Below are positions 35,115 to 47,254 of a DNA stretch of 64,000 nt, piece by piece (the stretch's first letter is position 1; each line of letters starts with the position of its first letter). Source of the DNA: Varanus komodoensis (taxonomy: Eukaryota > Chordata > Lepidosauria > Squamata > Varanidae); assembly GCF_004798865.1 (NCBI RefSeq), contig NW_025335505.1, positions 16,418,354 through 16,482,353 on the forward strand, in the 5' to 3' direction. The position numbers and the translations under genes are program-made. The notes beneath the pieces were generated by a model. It ran no database searches. It was not told the origin of the DNA and saw only the letters and a list, made by a program, of their open reading frames with translations.

Positions 35115-36840
35115 CTAGGCAATGCATTTGTTTCGCTGTGACCTACAATATTAGAGAGAGGTGGAACTTCAGAAAGAAGAAGAAAAACAGGCTGCTGCTG
35201 CTGCTGAGTCCAGTCCCCATGGAACTGTTGGAAAATCTTCTCCCTGGACAAATTTGCTAAAATGGTCCCCTAATTTCCTCTGTCCACAAACAGAATGGGG
35301 AAGTTTTGGAAAACACTGAAGTACAACTCCATATTGGGTTGTTAACTGTCCCCTCCTATATGAACTTAAATTTATATTCTTTTTTATTAAATTAATAAAT
35401 TTTGTTAAGCAGTTTCCTGATTTGCCTTAAGATTATTCAAATCTATTATCATGCACCAGTGGTATGTTGCTCATAATGTCAGTGAGGAAAGCGAAACAGT
35501 AGATTAAAAGCCAGCTGAGTTAAACAATAAAGATGTGTTTAGACATACACCAGACCTACCTCTTGTCGATTGCTACTATTTCCATATGCCCTTTAACTGT
35601 TTTTTGTATGTGCCACTTGGCTTTCCTCAGGGAGGACGAGCAGGATATAAATGATTTTAAATAGATCTTTAGAATGCAATTCTATGGTTCCTAAATGATG
35701 CCTGAGGGACTATAAGTTTCCATAATCATAGACAATGCTCCAGGATGGAGAGAAATGGGTATGCCACGGCAAGCCAGTGGTGAAGAAGGAACAGCCCCTT
35801 GGTCGGCCATATCCACAAGGCTCTTGATTCTTATACCCATCCCAACAGCACATGTCAACTGGACACGGCTAGGCATCCACCCAGGTAACACAGCAAATGA
35901 GGATACAAGCTGCAGTCACTCCTCATGCAAAAGCCCACTGGGTCATTGGACACTTCCATACTGGGGGCTCAATCCCATAGCAGTAGGACCTGAAAATTGT
36001 TCATTTTCTGAAAACAATTGAAAGGTTTACAATATAATTTATTCTTGACTCTTTTGGATACTATTCCATCCAGCAGAGCACCCATTCCCCACCAAAAATA
36101 AATTTGATTCAGTGGTGGCAGCTATTTGATTAGCAGTGTGTGTATTCTAGTTGGGCTAACCTTAGCTTAGTAGTTTGAAGTTACCCTGGAATTGTTCTAA
36201 GCGTGACAAGTGGTCACCTAGAAGAATCCGTCCATCCATAACTGTACACAAATGTGTGGAGTGGAAACTGATTGTCATGAAATAGAAAGACAAGACCGGT
36301 GATGCAGAAAATCTGGGAATATGCTTGATGTATTTGTGTTTCAAATAGATTTAGAAAGCAAAATTAGCTTTGGTGCAACTCAGACAATGTAGATGTTCAT
36401 AAATATATGCATAAAACATCTGGCTTAAGAGCAGCTTCTCTGTAGCTTGCCATGCTTTATTCCATAATGAGGCATGGCTTGAAAATATCTCATAGATATA
36501 AAAACAAATTGTTAAGATTGAGTAAAATTGCAAACTGTCTCTATTAAAAGTAATCACTTCTAGGACTCTCAAGTCAGCAAAAATCAGTCCATCGGACAGC
36601 ATATGTTTGGCCAGAAGATCTAAAGCGAAGTTTCTCTTAAAATATGGCCTGAAAAAAATATGAATTGATAGATCAACTAGTCTACGTCCAGTCTGCATCA
36701 TTTTTCAATTTATAAAGCTATACTAGCATGCAGCTTTTAAAAAAGTGCAATTTATATGTGCATTTTACTACATATACTTAAACATTGTTTATTGCTGTGT
36801 GTGTTTCTGTTTCTCTTGTTCTCTCTCACTCTCCCTTCCT
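35115..36840. other. Mostly unique; possible LINE/SINE tail at 35590-35665
   Basis: The patch TGCCACTTGGCTTTCCTCAG, then GGAGGACGAGCAGGATATAA, looks like the end of a MIR/L2-type tail (ccttgagctcctcggagaaaggcgggatataaa). Otherwise no gene or repeat is recognised. The 116-residue minus frame at 36351-36701 has no domain. Confidence 0.4.
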
Positions 36841-36845
36841 CTCTA

Positions 36846-36849
<4 letters not shown>

Positions 36850-36895
<46 letters not shown>

Positions 36896-36933
36896 TCCCT
36901 CTCCCTCTCCCTCTCCCTCTCCCTCTCCCTCCC
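36850..36933. repeat. Compound (CT)n-(CCCTCT)n repeat
   Basis: About 20 CT units change into about seven hexamer CCCTCT units. The long Leu/Ser/Pro and Arg/Glu/Gly frames on both strands are artefacts of this tract. Confidence 0.97.
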
Positions 36934-36934
36934 A

Positions 36935-39280
36935 AAATGCACAGAGATGGGGGAAAAACTTTTTCAGTTCCTTTATCAAGCATTATAGCATACTGTCTCT
37001 CCAGACTCACTATGTGTGTGTGTGCAATTCCCTGAGGAGCAGCATTGTGACAGAAATGAGCTGAGCTGTGAGGAAGCATGCAACCAGCAACCTTCTTCTA
37101 CATCATGTGCAGCAAAAACAAAGGCTGCAAATCACATGCAAATCACAAGGGATGCTGTTTGTGCACTGGTCACACTGGGCTTGATTCCTGGTGAGCACCA
37201 TGTGAATGCTCAGTGTACTGACCAGGAAGTCAGACTCAAGGCCCCAGAAATAGGACAGAGAATGGGGAGCTGAGTCCAGGGATTCTGATGGATTCCAAGG
37301 CCCAAAACAAGCTCTTCACACATCCCTAAATATTCCCACAATCAAGTTCTTTTAGGATATATCTGCCTTTTACAGTTCCTTCATTCCACCCCCACCCCTA
37401 TAAACCATACCTTTGATATAAAACATCCCAAATAGCCATTGCCAATAGCCATGTGGTGGATCATTAGATGTCCCATGCTCTTTTGAAGTTACTATAGGTC
37501 CTCTTAATCTCAGTGCCAGGAAGAGGAACATACTTGTTCCTCACCCAAAAATGGAGAACCTGAAGCCATATTAAAATCTGAAACCCAACATTATCCAGGT
37601 TGGAAGCTGGTGAAGAAAAGCATTGTTATATTCTTTAGAAATGAATGGTGGAAAGATTAAGCCTCAAGTGAGCTGCACTGGCTAAGTCCTGAAATCCGTC
37701 GCTGTGCTGATTGAAAGCTGATATGAGAACGTTTCAGTCAAGCCATGAAAAATTACCCCAGAAACAACCAACACATATTAAAAATTATGTATCTATGAGT
37801 TTCCAGTTTATACTAGTTTGTGTTGATGTTTTGCCTCTTTGTTTCAGAAGCATTGCTTTTGTTGTTTCTAACTGAAAACAAAAATATTTGATTCAGAAAT
37901 GTTGCCTGTTACTCTATAAGCAAAATGCAGGTTAATGTGCATTCAACAAACATTCTGTCTCATGTGTTGTGTGTTTTCTGAAGCTGGGTGTTTTGTTTTT
38001 TTTAAACATATTTTCCCATGATGCAAAACAAAAACAAAAATTGGATTGGGGATTATTTGGTACCCCTTAAATATATTGATATTCAAGATGGCATTCAAAA
38101 AGACTTCAAAGAGAATATTCGCTGGTCTTTTCTAGAAGCGGGATAAATTAATCTAAACCTAGATAATGTTGTGTTTTAAGCCTATATGAAAACCGAAACT
38201 CAACTATCCTTCATAATACATACTTTCTGAAATGTTGCAATTCAGTTTGTAGAAATATATACACAGAAATGTGTGCATTCATGAAAATAAAAAGGGCACT
38301 ATCTTAACAAAACTGCTTGCAAATATGTATACAGGCAACAGTACATATAGAAACACTGATTTGAAACAATACGTTAAAATACATACTCATTTTCATGAAG
38401 ACTTTAAAAAAAACTCAAAGTTTAGAATTAATATCTTGTATCTACCAGTGCTTTCAGTCTTCTTCCTTCATGTAAAGCATTTGGCCTTGTGGAAAAAGAA
38501 GAGAGAGGAAGTGGCAGTGACAGACCATTGGGAAGGGGTATGACAAAATTGACTTGAGAACATGTTTAAAGCAGGCTCTGCCCATAAGAGTGACTCTCCC
38601 AATAATTTGACCACAGAGCCAATCAAGACTTTGTATTCTAATTTTGCCCCATTCCCAACTCCTTCTATTTGATTTTAGTGAATATCACTAAGTCCCAAGA
38701 TGGCATTGTGTTTGCCATCATTCTGCCTTTCTTCTTTGCTCTCTTCCTTTAGCAAAACATCTACATATGCTGAGTTCCAGCTCATTCTTCCAGCAACACT
38801 CCATACACTTTTTTCCCAGATCCCTTGAGGGAAACACTTAAGCAGACTTTGGGGGATCAATTTTTTGAACAGATAAGTAATCCATGAAGAATAAATTGGC
38901 TATGTTAATGAAGAAAGGACTTGCACCAGCACAAATTTCAGTCCCACAAGCTCTTATCAGAAAAGTAATTACTTCAGAAATCTTACAGCTCCCCTCCCAT
39001 GTAAACTGGCAAGATGCAGCTTCACTTCTCTTTCTATGTTCTTGTCTTCACACTTTCAATTAAGCTTTTCAATATGAATCCAATCCACATACAGCATCTT
39101 CCTGTTGGAGCTCACATTTCTGTCAGTAGAAATCAGATAACTGATTGGGCTTTCTCTTAACTATTAAAACTAAATTATCCTACTCACTGTCACATCTCAT
39201 TTTTGTCCCAATTCATTTCTCTTTGAAAATGTAAAGATACATATCACATCCATACGGACAAAAACAGTTTAATGAAGATA
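36935..39280. other. No gene recognised
   Basis: No exon, RNA or transposon is supported. The segment at 37140-37270 contains a local CACTGGTCACACTGGG / CTCAGTGTACTGACCAGG pairing that is too loose to call. Confidence 0.45.
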
Positions 39281-39287
39281 GGGCTAT

Positions 39288-39405
39288 ACAGTAATTTGAA
39301 TAAGAGAGTTGAAGGGTCCTTTTTAGGCCATCTTGCCCAGCCTCCTATTCAGTGCAGGAAAAAACAACAATTTTTCAGATGAATCTGTTTGGGTTTTAAA
39401 CCCTA
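39288..39405 (-). mobile_element. CR1-like / amniote interspersed repeat end
   Basis: TAAGAGAGTTGAAGGGTCCT, then TTTTAGGCCATCTTGCCCAG, then CCTCCTATTCAGTGCAGG follows the inverted CR1 3' pattern (agagttggaagggacc...catctagtccaacccccc...cagtgcagg). It is moderately diverged. Confidence 0.45.
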
Positions 39406-39574
39406 TGGCAGGCTCACTAGGCAGGCTCACTCTCAACCATATTTGAGTGGCTTACTTCTCTGCAAACTTCAATAAGTATATACACTTGAATGCACACATC
39501 TAAGTACATTCCATGTTATAGAAATCTATTAAATACAAAACAAACTAAGTTATCAGTAAAGATGTATAAGCGTA

Positions 39575-39786
39575 AAGGTAAGTGTGACACTGGGACTCAT
39601 ATCTGGATTCTAGTCCTCACTCAGCCATGGAACCAATAGGGTGACTTTGGGCCAGTTACAGACTCTCAGCTCAACCTATCTCATAGGATTGTTGTTGTGC
39701 AGATAAGATTGAGAAGGTAAGACACTTTGAGTTTCTTGATTGTAAAAAGAGTGGAATATAAATATAATGAATGAATGAATGAATAG
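39575..39786 (+). mobile_element. MIR/CORE-like tRNA-derived SINE
   Basis: A B-box-like GGATTCTAGTCC (39605-39616) of a tRNA-type RNA polymerase III promoter precedes ACTCAGCCATGGAACC, GGTGACTTTGGGCCAGT, CTCTCAGCTCAACCTATCTC and AGGATTGTTGTTGTGC. It then runs to an L2-like tail (GAGTTTCTTGATTGTAAAAA, GTGGAATATAAATATAATG) and an (AATG)n end. This full order matches the common squamate MIR-type SINE. The element would be mobilised by an L2-type LINE that shares its tail. Confidence 0.85.
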
Positions 39787-39789
39787 CTA

Positions 39790-42700
39790 ACAGGTCATTA
39801 TGAAGTCTAATTATATAAGTTTTATTCTTAGATACTGAAAAGAATCAAATGTCTTAATGTAACAAATCGAGGATGCAGGTCTATCATTTCCACAGCAGAT
39901 GTTTCTATGCCTTGGGACTTGGAGGTTTATGAACACCCAATGCAAAGCATTAGGCACAGTGGCAGCAATCTCTATGTGCATTTTGTTTAGATGGCCATTT
40001 TCAATCATCTAGATTTAGCACCTGGAAGGGAATACAAGGAGGCTGGGATACTGATGGGAAGCACTTTATTTCTGTGAACCCAGGTTCCTCTTTCTGTCCT
40101 AACGCATCACTTTCTCCCTACTGAGACTCAGTCTATGAACCTCATGGACACAGCCGTCATGGTTCTGTTCACACTAGCAGAACAGCGTATCAGCCTTTGG
40201 AGGCCCAGCTTTGATGCCATAGGATGGGGTTCAGAAGAATCCTGTTGGCTTCCAAATAATGCTGGGAGCCCATAGGATAGTTCCCTACATTGTTTGAAGG
40301 AGAAGTCATCATCATTCCCTATGACACAAATGTGTGAGAATAAAAAGAGCCTCAAGAAGTAAATAAATGTTCTCTTGACCCTCTATCCCAGCAAGCAAAA
40401 TTTGTCTGTATTGCTGCAAGTACTGCTGCAATGATTTAATCTGCTAATTAACACGAGGTGTAAAACCCCTTCCAACTTGAGGACTGAATTCCATTTTGGA
40501 AAAGCTCTCAATGGCTGCATTTCAGTAGTGGGCTCAGCCTAAGGCAAAAGAGCCAGAGCCAGCATGTTTCACCTTAAAACTTATATTGCCGTTAAGTAAA
40601 CTTTAGGGAAAGTATTTCAATGTTTTAGAACTCACAAAAGCTGTGAAGCCACCAAATTACCTTTGACTGGGGGAAAGATGATAGTATCAGGGGATGGGAG
40701 CACAGCTTTTTGAGAACCTAGAGAGTTAAGTCTGTGGATTTGCACCCTAAATTAAAGGTTATAAACACTGATGCTTGCATATAATGCTCAGATGTCCTTT
40801 AGCACACAAAGCCACTCTGAATGTACAGTTCACTTCATTAGTGGTACCTTAGCAGTATTAATGGAGTATCTGTAACAAATAGGGTTGCTTATTTTTGTCA
40901 TTGGCTTTACTACTTTTAATTAATAATTGGTTTTAGGAGGAAAAATGTTTCCTGTTTCAGGGATGTGCCTCCAAGGTTGAGAATTATTAAACTACCTTTT
41001 TTTCCCCAAGATAGAATTGCACTTCCTGAGTAGTGGAAGGCATGAATCACGTTTGTTCCCATTCATAACAACCCTACAAAAATACCTGGAATATCTAGTT
41101 AGGAGTTTAGGTCACTTTCCCAACCTGAGAGAACAGCTGGAGTGGTTGTTTCTGAAATAGCTATCATGGGGTAGGAGGGATTTCAAGGTTTCCAGCTTTG
41201 AAGTTAGAGGACTGTCTCTCATCTCACACCTCAGGATCTGAAACAATTTATGACCCTTCAGATACGCACTGTGGCCCATAATATTACTCTCTGAAGCTTA
41301 ATTATATTTGTTATATAGTATTTTTATATCTTTGTCTTGCTGAATTGCCTCCATTCCGTATATCCAGAACCTCATATTCTGCTTTTCACAGTGACCAACC
41401 AAAAGCCTCCAGAAGCCAAGACTGAAAGCCAATCACTCTCTTCCCCTGTAAATCCCCCTTAGGCCTCCCTTTCTAAATAGGATGGCATAATGCTGGACCT
41501 GCTGATGGCATCACAGGCATAGCATCACAGATGCCCATCCATGCTGCTGAATCACTATAAACTGATTACATAAGGCTGCAGATGGGGGTTTTTTTTTTAC
41601 ATTGGCTTGAATGTCGGAGGGGACTCCTAAAGAGAGGGGATCTTAAATGGCATATGTAAAGGAGAAGGTCTTTTGAATATCCAGCAGTGACATTATGAAA
41701 TTTTAATTGCATGTCTAGAAACCTGCCTTCACTCCTTGCGCTGCAGAAGAGTGTTTCCCACAGGCCATTTTCTCTGGGGCATAATTATTTTTGACTTTAA
41801 ATACACTGGCAGTCATTTATTACAAGGCATGCAAATTGTCTTGAGAAATGACAGCTGTGGCCCTGTAAAATTGTATCCACACAGAGACAGCAATACAAGG
41901 AAAATGCCTTTTTCTCTTTGATACATGATGATGTTCAAAAGGTCCATCAGCACATAAGAAATACAAGTATATTTTATCTTTTGAGGAAGCCTTCTCATTC
42001 TTCAGTGAAGTGACACTCTGCAAGCAGCAGCCATACTGGAGGATCCGAGAACTGCATGGCATGAGAAATACTGTGCCTCCTTGCCAGAGTTAGGCAAACA
42101 ACTGTGAGTAGAGATGGCAGAAGAGCCAAGAGAGCTCTCCAAACCCCGTTCTGCCTCATTGCTCAGTGTTGGCCTTGCTGCATTCAACAAAAATCACCAG
42201 CATAAAATAGGGAGAAGCTGAACCACATATGTTCTTTTGCAGTGCTAGCAGATCAATCATTAGTTACTGTGGAGGTGCCAGCCACGCTCCTTTATTCATT
42301 TTTATATTTTCATTTTATTCTCTTCCCCTCCCCTCAAGATGATGCAGTCTTACTCATATCCAGAGAACTCAATGCAATCTGCAAGCAGGCTGCAAGCAGG
42401 GACTCTGCCAACTTATTATCCCTCTAACAGGAAGGATGGGATAAACCTGCAGCAATAAAGATAGTGTGATTTATGTGCTCACCAATCTAACCAATCTCTT
42501 TTGTATTTGGTCTTGCCCATTGCTGCAGAGTGGTTCCCCAGGTCCTTCCTAGAATTGAATTTGGCCTTCAGTCTGAGAGAGGATTGACGTCCCATTCTAA
42601 TGGCTGGATTATGACTATCCCCTCTTAATATAAAACTATTTTAATGGATTGTGTGATAATGCAACAACTACTATGTCTATATGTTGCATAGACACCATCT

Positions 42701-44555
42701 CTGATGTTTTATTCAGTGTCTGTCATGTGAGCCAAACAAATTTTGCAGAATGAAAATTACTGTGAGTTTTCCATTTGAAGATTTATTGCTGGCATTTTTT
42801 CCCTTTTCTTTCAAACCACCTCACGTGTACAACTTAATCGTTTTACCACATGGGAAAAGAACTTTACAAACTCAAGCTGTGCACAAATAGCATCACAAAA
42901 TTCTGCAATCTAATTGTGTGCAAAGAAACTGGGGGAATAATTTCAGCTCACTGAATTTCTCCAGGGGAACCTCTCAACATTTTTTCACAGGTAGGGCTCA
43001 CCACTGGCAAAGGTTGTAGGACAACTTTTTCCCACCCCACTTTAAGGTTCCTTTTGGTTTATGGCCACTGCAAGTATTAGAAACATCAATTGCCCCCTGA
43101 CCACTTTCTGCATCCTCCACAATACAGTGGGGGGGGGGAGGGGTGGATTGTGTGGCCTTGTATCAATTCCAGGAAGAGAGAGGAAAGTGTCCTCCAATTT
43201 CCGGAAAGGTTTTCATCCCTTATTTAAGAAGTTTCCACTCTTCTGGCTCTTTCTCAGGCTTTTCTGTAGCTTAGTTGAATGTATTTGAGTGGTGTTTTGG
43301 ACTTAATCACTGGGAGGTGGCTGCGTATGCTGTATGTTTGCTTTCTTTCACACATCTCTTCATTGTGATGCAGCTTCCCAAGCTGCTTGCTCTTACTTAC
43401 TGAAAAAGCCCTATGGGAGGAATTAAGTCATGATGACTTCTCCAGGGATTTAATTGAAGTGCAGGAAGCCAGGAAGGCTACAGAACACCAGAAAGATACT
43501 TGCACACTGAACGATAGGACACTCATGCAAACTCCCCAGCCACCCTATAAGTAAGGCAAGGACAAGAATCCAGAAACCAGCCTATGATGAGCATATCTCT
43601 GACATTTTCTCCCCCTCACCCGCATCAAATTGAATTATGATGGTGGTGACAATGATGATGACGGCATGGGGAAGTTTGTTTGTTGTTTCAGCACAGCATT
43701 AATACAAACATAGTATCCTTCAATCCAAAGAGAGGCCAGAATTCAGTTTGTACCCTGGGTTACATAATTTCCCATAAGCTCTTCCCAGCTCCACATGAAC
43801 CTCATTTGCTTGCTGCTTTTCTTTGGAAAATGTGTCATGGAGTGGGGGAAGTGATTTGTGTTTTATACTCTCACATGTTTCTAAAGGCCCCATTTAGGAA
43901 GGATGCTTGCATGGGACTCTGTCCCACCAAAGAGAAACAAAATATTTTTCTCTGATTCCTATGGCAAAATGTGGATGGTTTAGCCTGTAGTTTTTGGTCC
44001 TCTGCCCTATGAAAAACTCCTAAATGCCTACAAAAATTATATCAGTTTAATATAGTATCTACTTTTCCAGTGTGAAACACCTATATCATCTGCAAAAATA
44101 TGCTCATGTGGTTCTGGATCTTTCCCATGCTCTTTTTCAGTGATTACTCATTCTATATTCTTACATTTTTAAATGTACCTGCTAATTTTCAGCTGCTGAA
44201 GGATCAAACTAAGATGCACATTCAGATTAGGACTGGAGTGATCTGGAAGGGGAGGAAGAGATCACCCTTGCCTTCACCTGTTTGCATCCCAAAATGCCAG
44301 TACCATACCTAAGGATGTTAAAAAGAAAAAAGAAATTCCTTTATTCAAGCAGTGGAACAATTCAATCATGCGTAGATAAGCCATGCAGATTTACAAAAGG
44401 TTTAGTTTGGTCCCTATTCTCTTTTCTGTGGAGCTGAAATACTAGGCTCAGTGACTGTTCTATGGAAGATACTCTCAATACCCACTTATGAATGAGATGT
44501 TTGTGTTGATAATTACATAGTAAGGTGGGCAGCATGTTGGCTAAGGACAGGACAG
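39790..44555. other. No gene recognised
   Basis: A long stretch of AT-rich unique DNA. A run of 11 G lies at 43129-43139. Overlapping frames on both strands at 41736-42190 are mutually incompatible and show no domain. No exon or clear transposon is seen. Confidence 0.45.
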
Positions 44556-44559
44556 ACAC

Positions 44560-44702
44560 AGCTCAGATCTCTCACTCAGATCCCCACTAGGGCCAGTCGC
44601 TACCTTGGAGTCTAACTGACCTCAACGGTTTGCTGGGTGAATAAAGTGGGCTTGGATACCATGCAGGAAGGTTGAAGGTTATGATATACTAAATAAATAA
44701 CA
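44560..44702 (+). mobile_element. MIR/CORE-like SINE (degraded)
   Basis: CTCAGATCCCCACTAGGGCC, then AGTCGCTACC, CTGACCTCAACGG, GAATAAAGTGGGCTTGGAT and a TAAATAAATAA tail preserve the SINE order in shortened form. Confidence 0.55.
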
Positions 44703-44704
44703 GC

Positions 44705-45250
44705 ACAGGAATGTGTTCCTCTATTCTAGCAGTTATGATGTAAAATGTGTAACTATTCCAATGCATCATACTGCGATGCAATAATGGATGTTTATTTATG
44801 TATTTCACTGATCTTTATTTCTGTGTTTATATATATGTATATATCTCTCTATATATGCATATATTCAATATTTAAAATAAATAAAACATTCCATCATTTC
44901 ATATGAACAATGACTTTCATATTTTATGGACAACTCTCATATGTTGATAGAACAGATTTGGCAGAATAAAAATGGCCAACAGTTTATGATCTGAAGATTT
45001 ATTTCTGACATTTTATTTCCTTTACACCTCCTGACATGTACAACACCCTTGATATTTCAGCCACATGGAAAAACAGCTATGCAAAGATCGTAGATTTATG
45101 CCCAGCATTTATATTCTCTGCACATTCTGTGTCCTACATATTTACTGACAGAAGGCATTGTTTTACTATTGTAAACCAAGCAGAGTCGTTATAGTGCTAA
45201 AATAATACATTAGAAACCAACTTCGCCAACATTTTAGCTCTGCTTTATAG
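44705..45250. other. No gene recognised; AT-rich
   Basis: A TATATATG/TATATATC-rich patch lies at about 44828-44868. Nothing else is recognised. Confidence 0.5.
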
Positions 45251-47250
45251 ATCAGGCTTTGTGATGGGTGGAAAGGTGAGGGACAAAAAGTTTTGGATGA
45301 ACTTCAACTATTGAGGCCTGAGAATGTGGACAAAGTGCTTGGTCAAGACCCACCACCTCTGTGCTGGAGCCTTGCCTATCATGGCTTATTACAAGAACTG
45401 AGGAAGGGATTTGTACTTGGGTCTATGTAAATGCCTCCTTAAGAGAGGGAGTCTTTAAAGGAGACTATAATTAAACTACTCCTGAAACAGTCTGACCTGG
45501 AGCCTGAGCATGTTAACAGCTATAGGCCAGTGGCCAACATCCCCTTTCTGGACAAGGTGCTTGAGCCAGTGGTGGCTGAACAGCTCCAGGCACTCTTGAA
45601 TGAAATGGATCATCTAGATCCATTTCAATCAGGTTTCATGCCAGGTTTTGGAATGGAAACTGCCTTGGGTGTCCTATGGCATGGGTCCTCCAACTAATGC
45701 CTGGAGGCCGGATCCGGCCCGCCATGCCCATTTATCTGGTCTGCCATGCCCATTTGTACCTGCTGTGCGAGCGCCCGCCACCGCCCACCTCGCCCCGCAC
45801 ATGGGGAGGCAGTGGTTTGCTCGCTTGGAGAAAACAATCTTCCTCTCCTGCCCGTGCCTTGTCTCCCCTTGCCGTATGTGCCCCCCCCCCTCAGCACACG
45901 CACCCGCCACCCCCACGCTGGCCCACGCACACTGCCAGCACCACCTTTCCGGCCCGTGCCCAGCACCAGCAGCTTTCAACTGGCCCCCTAGTGGAAAAGT
46001 TTGAGGACCCCTGCCCTGTGGGATGCTCTTTACTGGGAGAAATTCAAAAGGAGTTCAATTCTGTAGATTCTCCTGGACCTCTCAGTGGCTTTCAATACCA
46101 TTAACCATGGTATCCTTCTGAATAGGCTGGATGGACTAGGAGTGGGAGGCACTGCACTGTATTGGTTCTGTTCCTACTTGACTGGCCAATTCCAGAAGGT
46201 GGTGCCAGAAAATTATTGTTCTGGTATTTATGCCATGAGAGTCCATTGCATCCCCTATGCTGTTTAAACGTTTACATGAAACTGCTACGGAGGTTATCTG
46301 GAGGTCTGGGCTGAGGTACCATCAATATGCAGCAGACACTCAGCAATATTTCTCTTTTTCATCAAACCTTGCTGAAGCAGTGGGTGCTGTGAAGCAGTGC
46401 CTTAGCATGGTAATGAACTGCTTGAGGGCCAACCAATTCGGACACGATCCAGACAAGCTGGAGGTGCTGTTAATGGGTGGTGTACCTGTCCAGCTGGGTG
46501 ATATTCAACCTGTTCTGGATAGGGCTGCACTCCCCAAAAGGAAAAGATTTGTAGTTTGTGGGTGCTCCTGGAACCAGAACTGTCACTTGAGTCACAAGTG
46601 GACTCAGTGGCATGGAGCACCTTTTATCAGTTTAAGCTTATATACCAGCTACAACCCTATCTGGACAGATTCGACCTAGCTCCAATATTCCATGGTCTGG
46701 CGTCCACAGTCTTGTATGGATTACGGCAATGTGCTGTACATGGGAATGCCTTTGAAAATGGTCCAGAGACTTCAACTGTTCTAAAACAGGGAGACAAGAT
46801 TCTTAATGGGTCTGGTTTACAAGAGCATATTATTTTAGTCCTCTTTCAGCTGCACTGGCTGCCATATGAAGTCAGGGCCCAATTCAGAGTGCTAATATTA
46901 AAATTCAAAGTCCTAAATGGTTCTCTGAGGAAACGTCTCATCCCATAGATACCTACCTAGACCCAAAAGTCATCTTTGGGGGTTGTTCTCCAGGAGGTCC
47001 CGCCAAAGGAAGTAAGGAGGGTGTCTACTAGGAAAAGAACCTTTTCAGTTGTGGCACTGAGCTATGGAATTAGTTCCCCAAAGAAGTGTGCCTAGTACTT
47101 ACTCTGTATTCTTTTCAGTGCCAGGTGAAGACCATTTTTATTTTCCGTGTATGTTAACAGCTAACTTTTTACATTAGTTTTAATTTTGCATTTTAATAAA
47201 TGCTATATCTCTGTCTTGATTTGGCTGCACTTGCTGTGGTTTTATTGTCT
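45250..47250 (+). mobile_element. L2 LINE pol remnant interrupted by hAT
   Basis: The translation gives the L2 reverse transcriptase in order: NSYRPVANIPFLDKVLEPVV and DPFQSGFMPGFGMETALGVL (45510-45675), then after the hAT insert [20 protein letters not shown] (motif A region), YHQYAADTQQYF (46320-46353), CLRANQFGHDPDKLEVLLMG, then ESQVDSVAWSTFYQF and QLHWLPYEVRAQFRVL. The canonical Y-A-D-D catalytic box reads Y-A-A-D here. Several frame changes and stops mark a dead, old copy. The endonuclease part is absent, and a T-rich 3' UTR runs to about 47250 without a clear terminal repeat. Confidence 0.88.
45680..46013. mobile_element. Non-autonomous hAT DNA transposon (334 bp)
   Basis: Terminal inverted repeats CATGGGTCCTCCAACT (left) and AAGTTTGAGGACCCCTG (right, inverse of CAGGGGTCCTCAAACTT) bound a GC-rich body with the hAT-typical GAGGCCGGATCCGGCCCGCC phrase near the left end. 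The 8-bp flanks TCCTATGG (45672-45679) and CCCTGTGG (46014-46021) match at 6 of 8 positions, both differences being transitions, as for a hAT target-site duplication. No transposase is encoded. The L2 reading continues across the flanks (ALGVLW / DALYWEKF), which confirms insertion into the LINE. Open frames inside it come from its high GC content. Confidence 0.85.
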
Positions 47251-47254
47251 TGTA

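Noticed and set aside
36752-37079. Long frames on both strands rich in Ser/Leu/Pro or Arg/Glu/Gly
   Set aside because: They are produced by the (CT)n-(CCCTCT)n repeat and have no non-repeat domain.
37140-37275. Possible inverted repeat around CACTGGTCACACTGGG
   Set aside because: The pairing with the downstream CTCAGTGTACTGACCAGG is interrupted and could be chance.
45648-46104. Four overlapping frames of 81-142 residues on both strands
   Set aside because: They lie in the GC-rich hAT insert, where stop codons are rare. They overlap each other and match no transposase.
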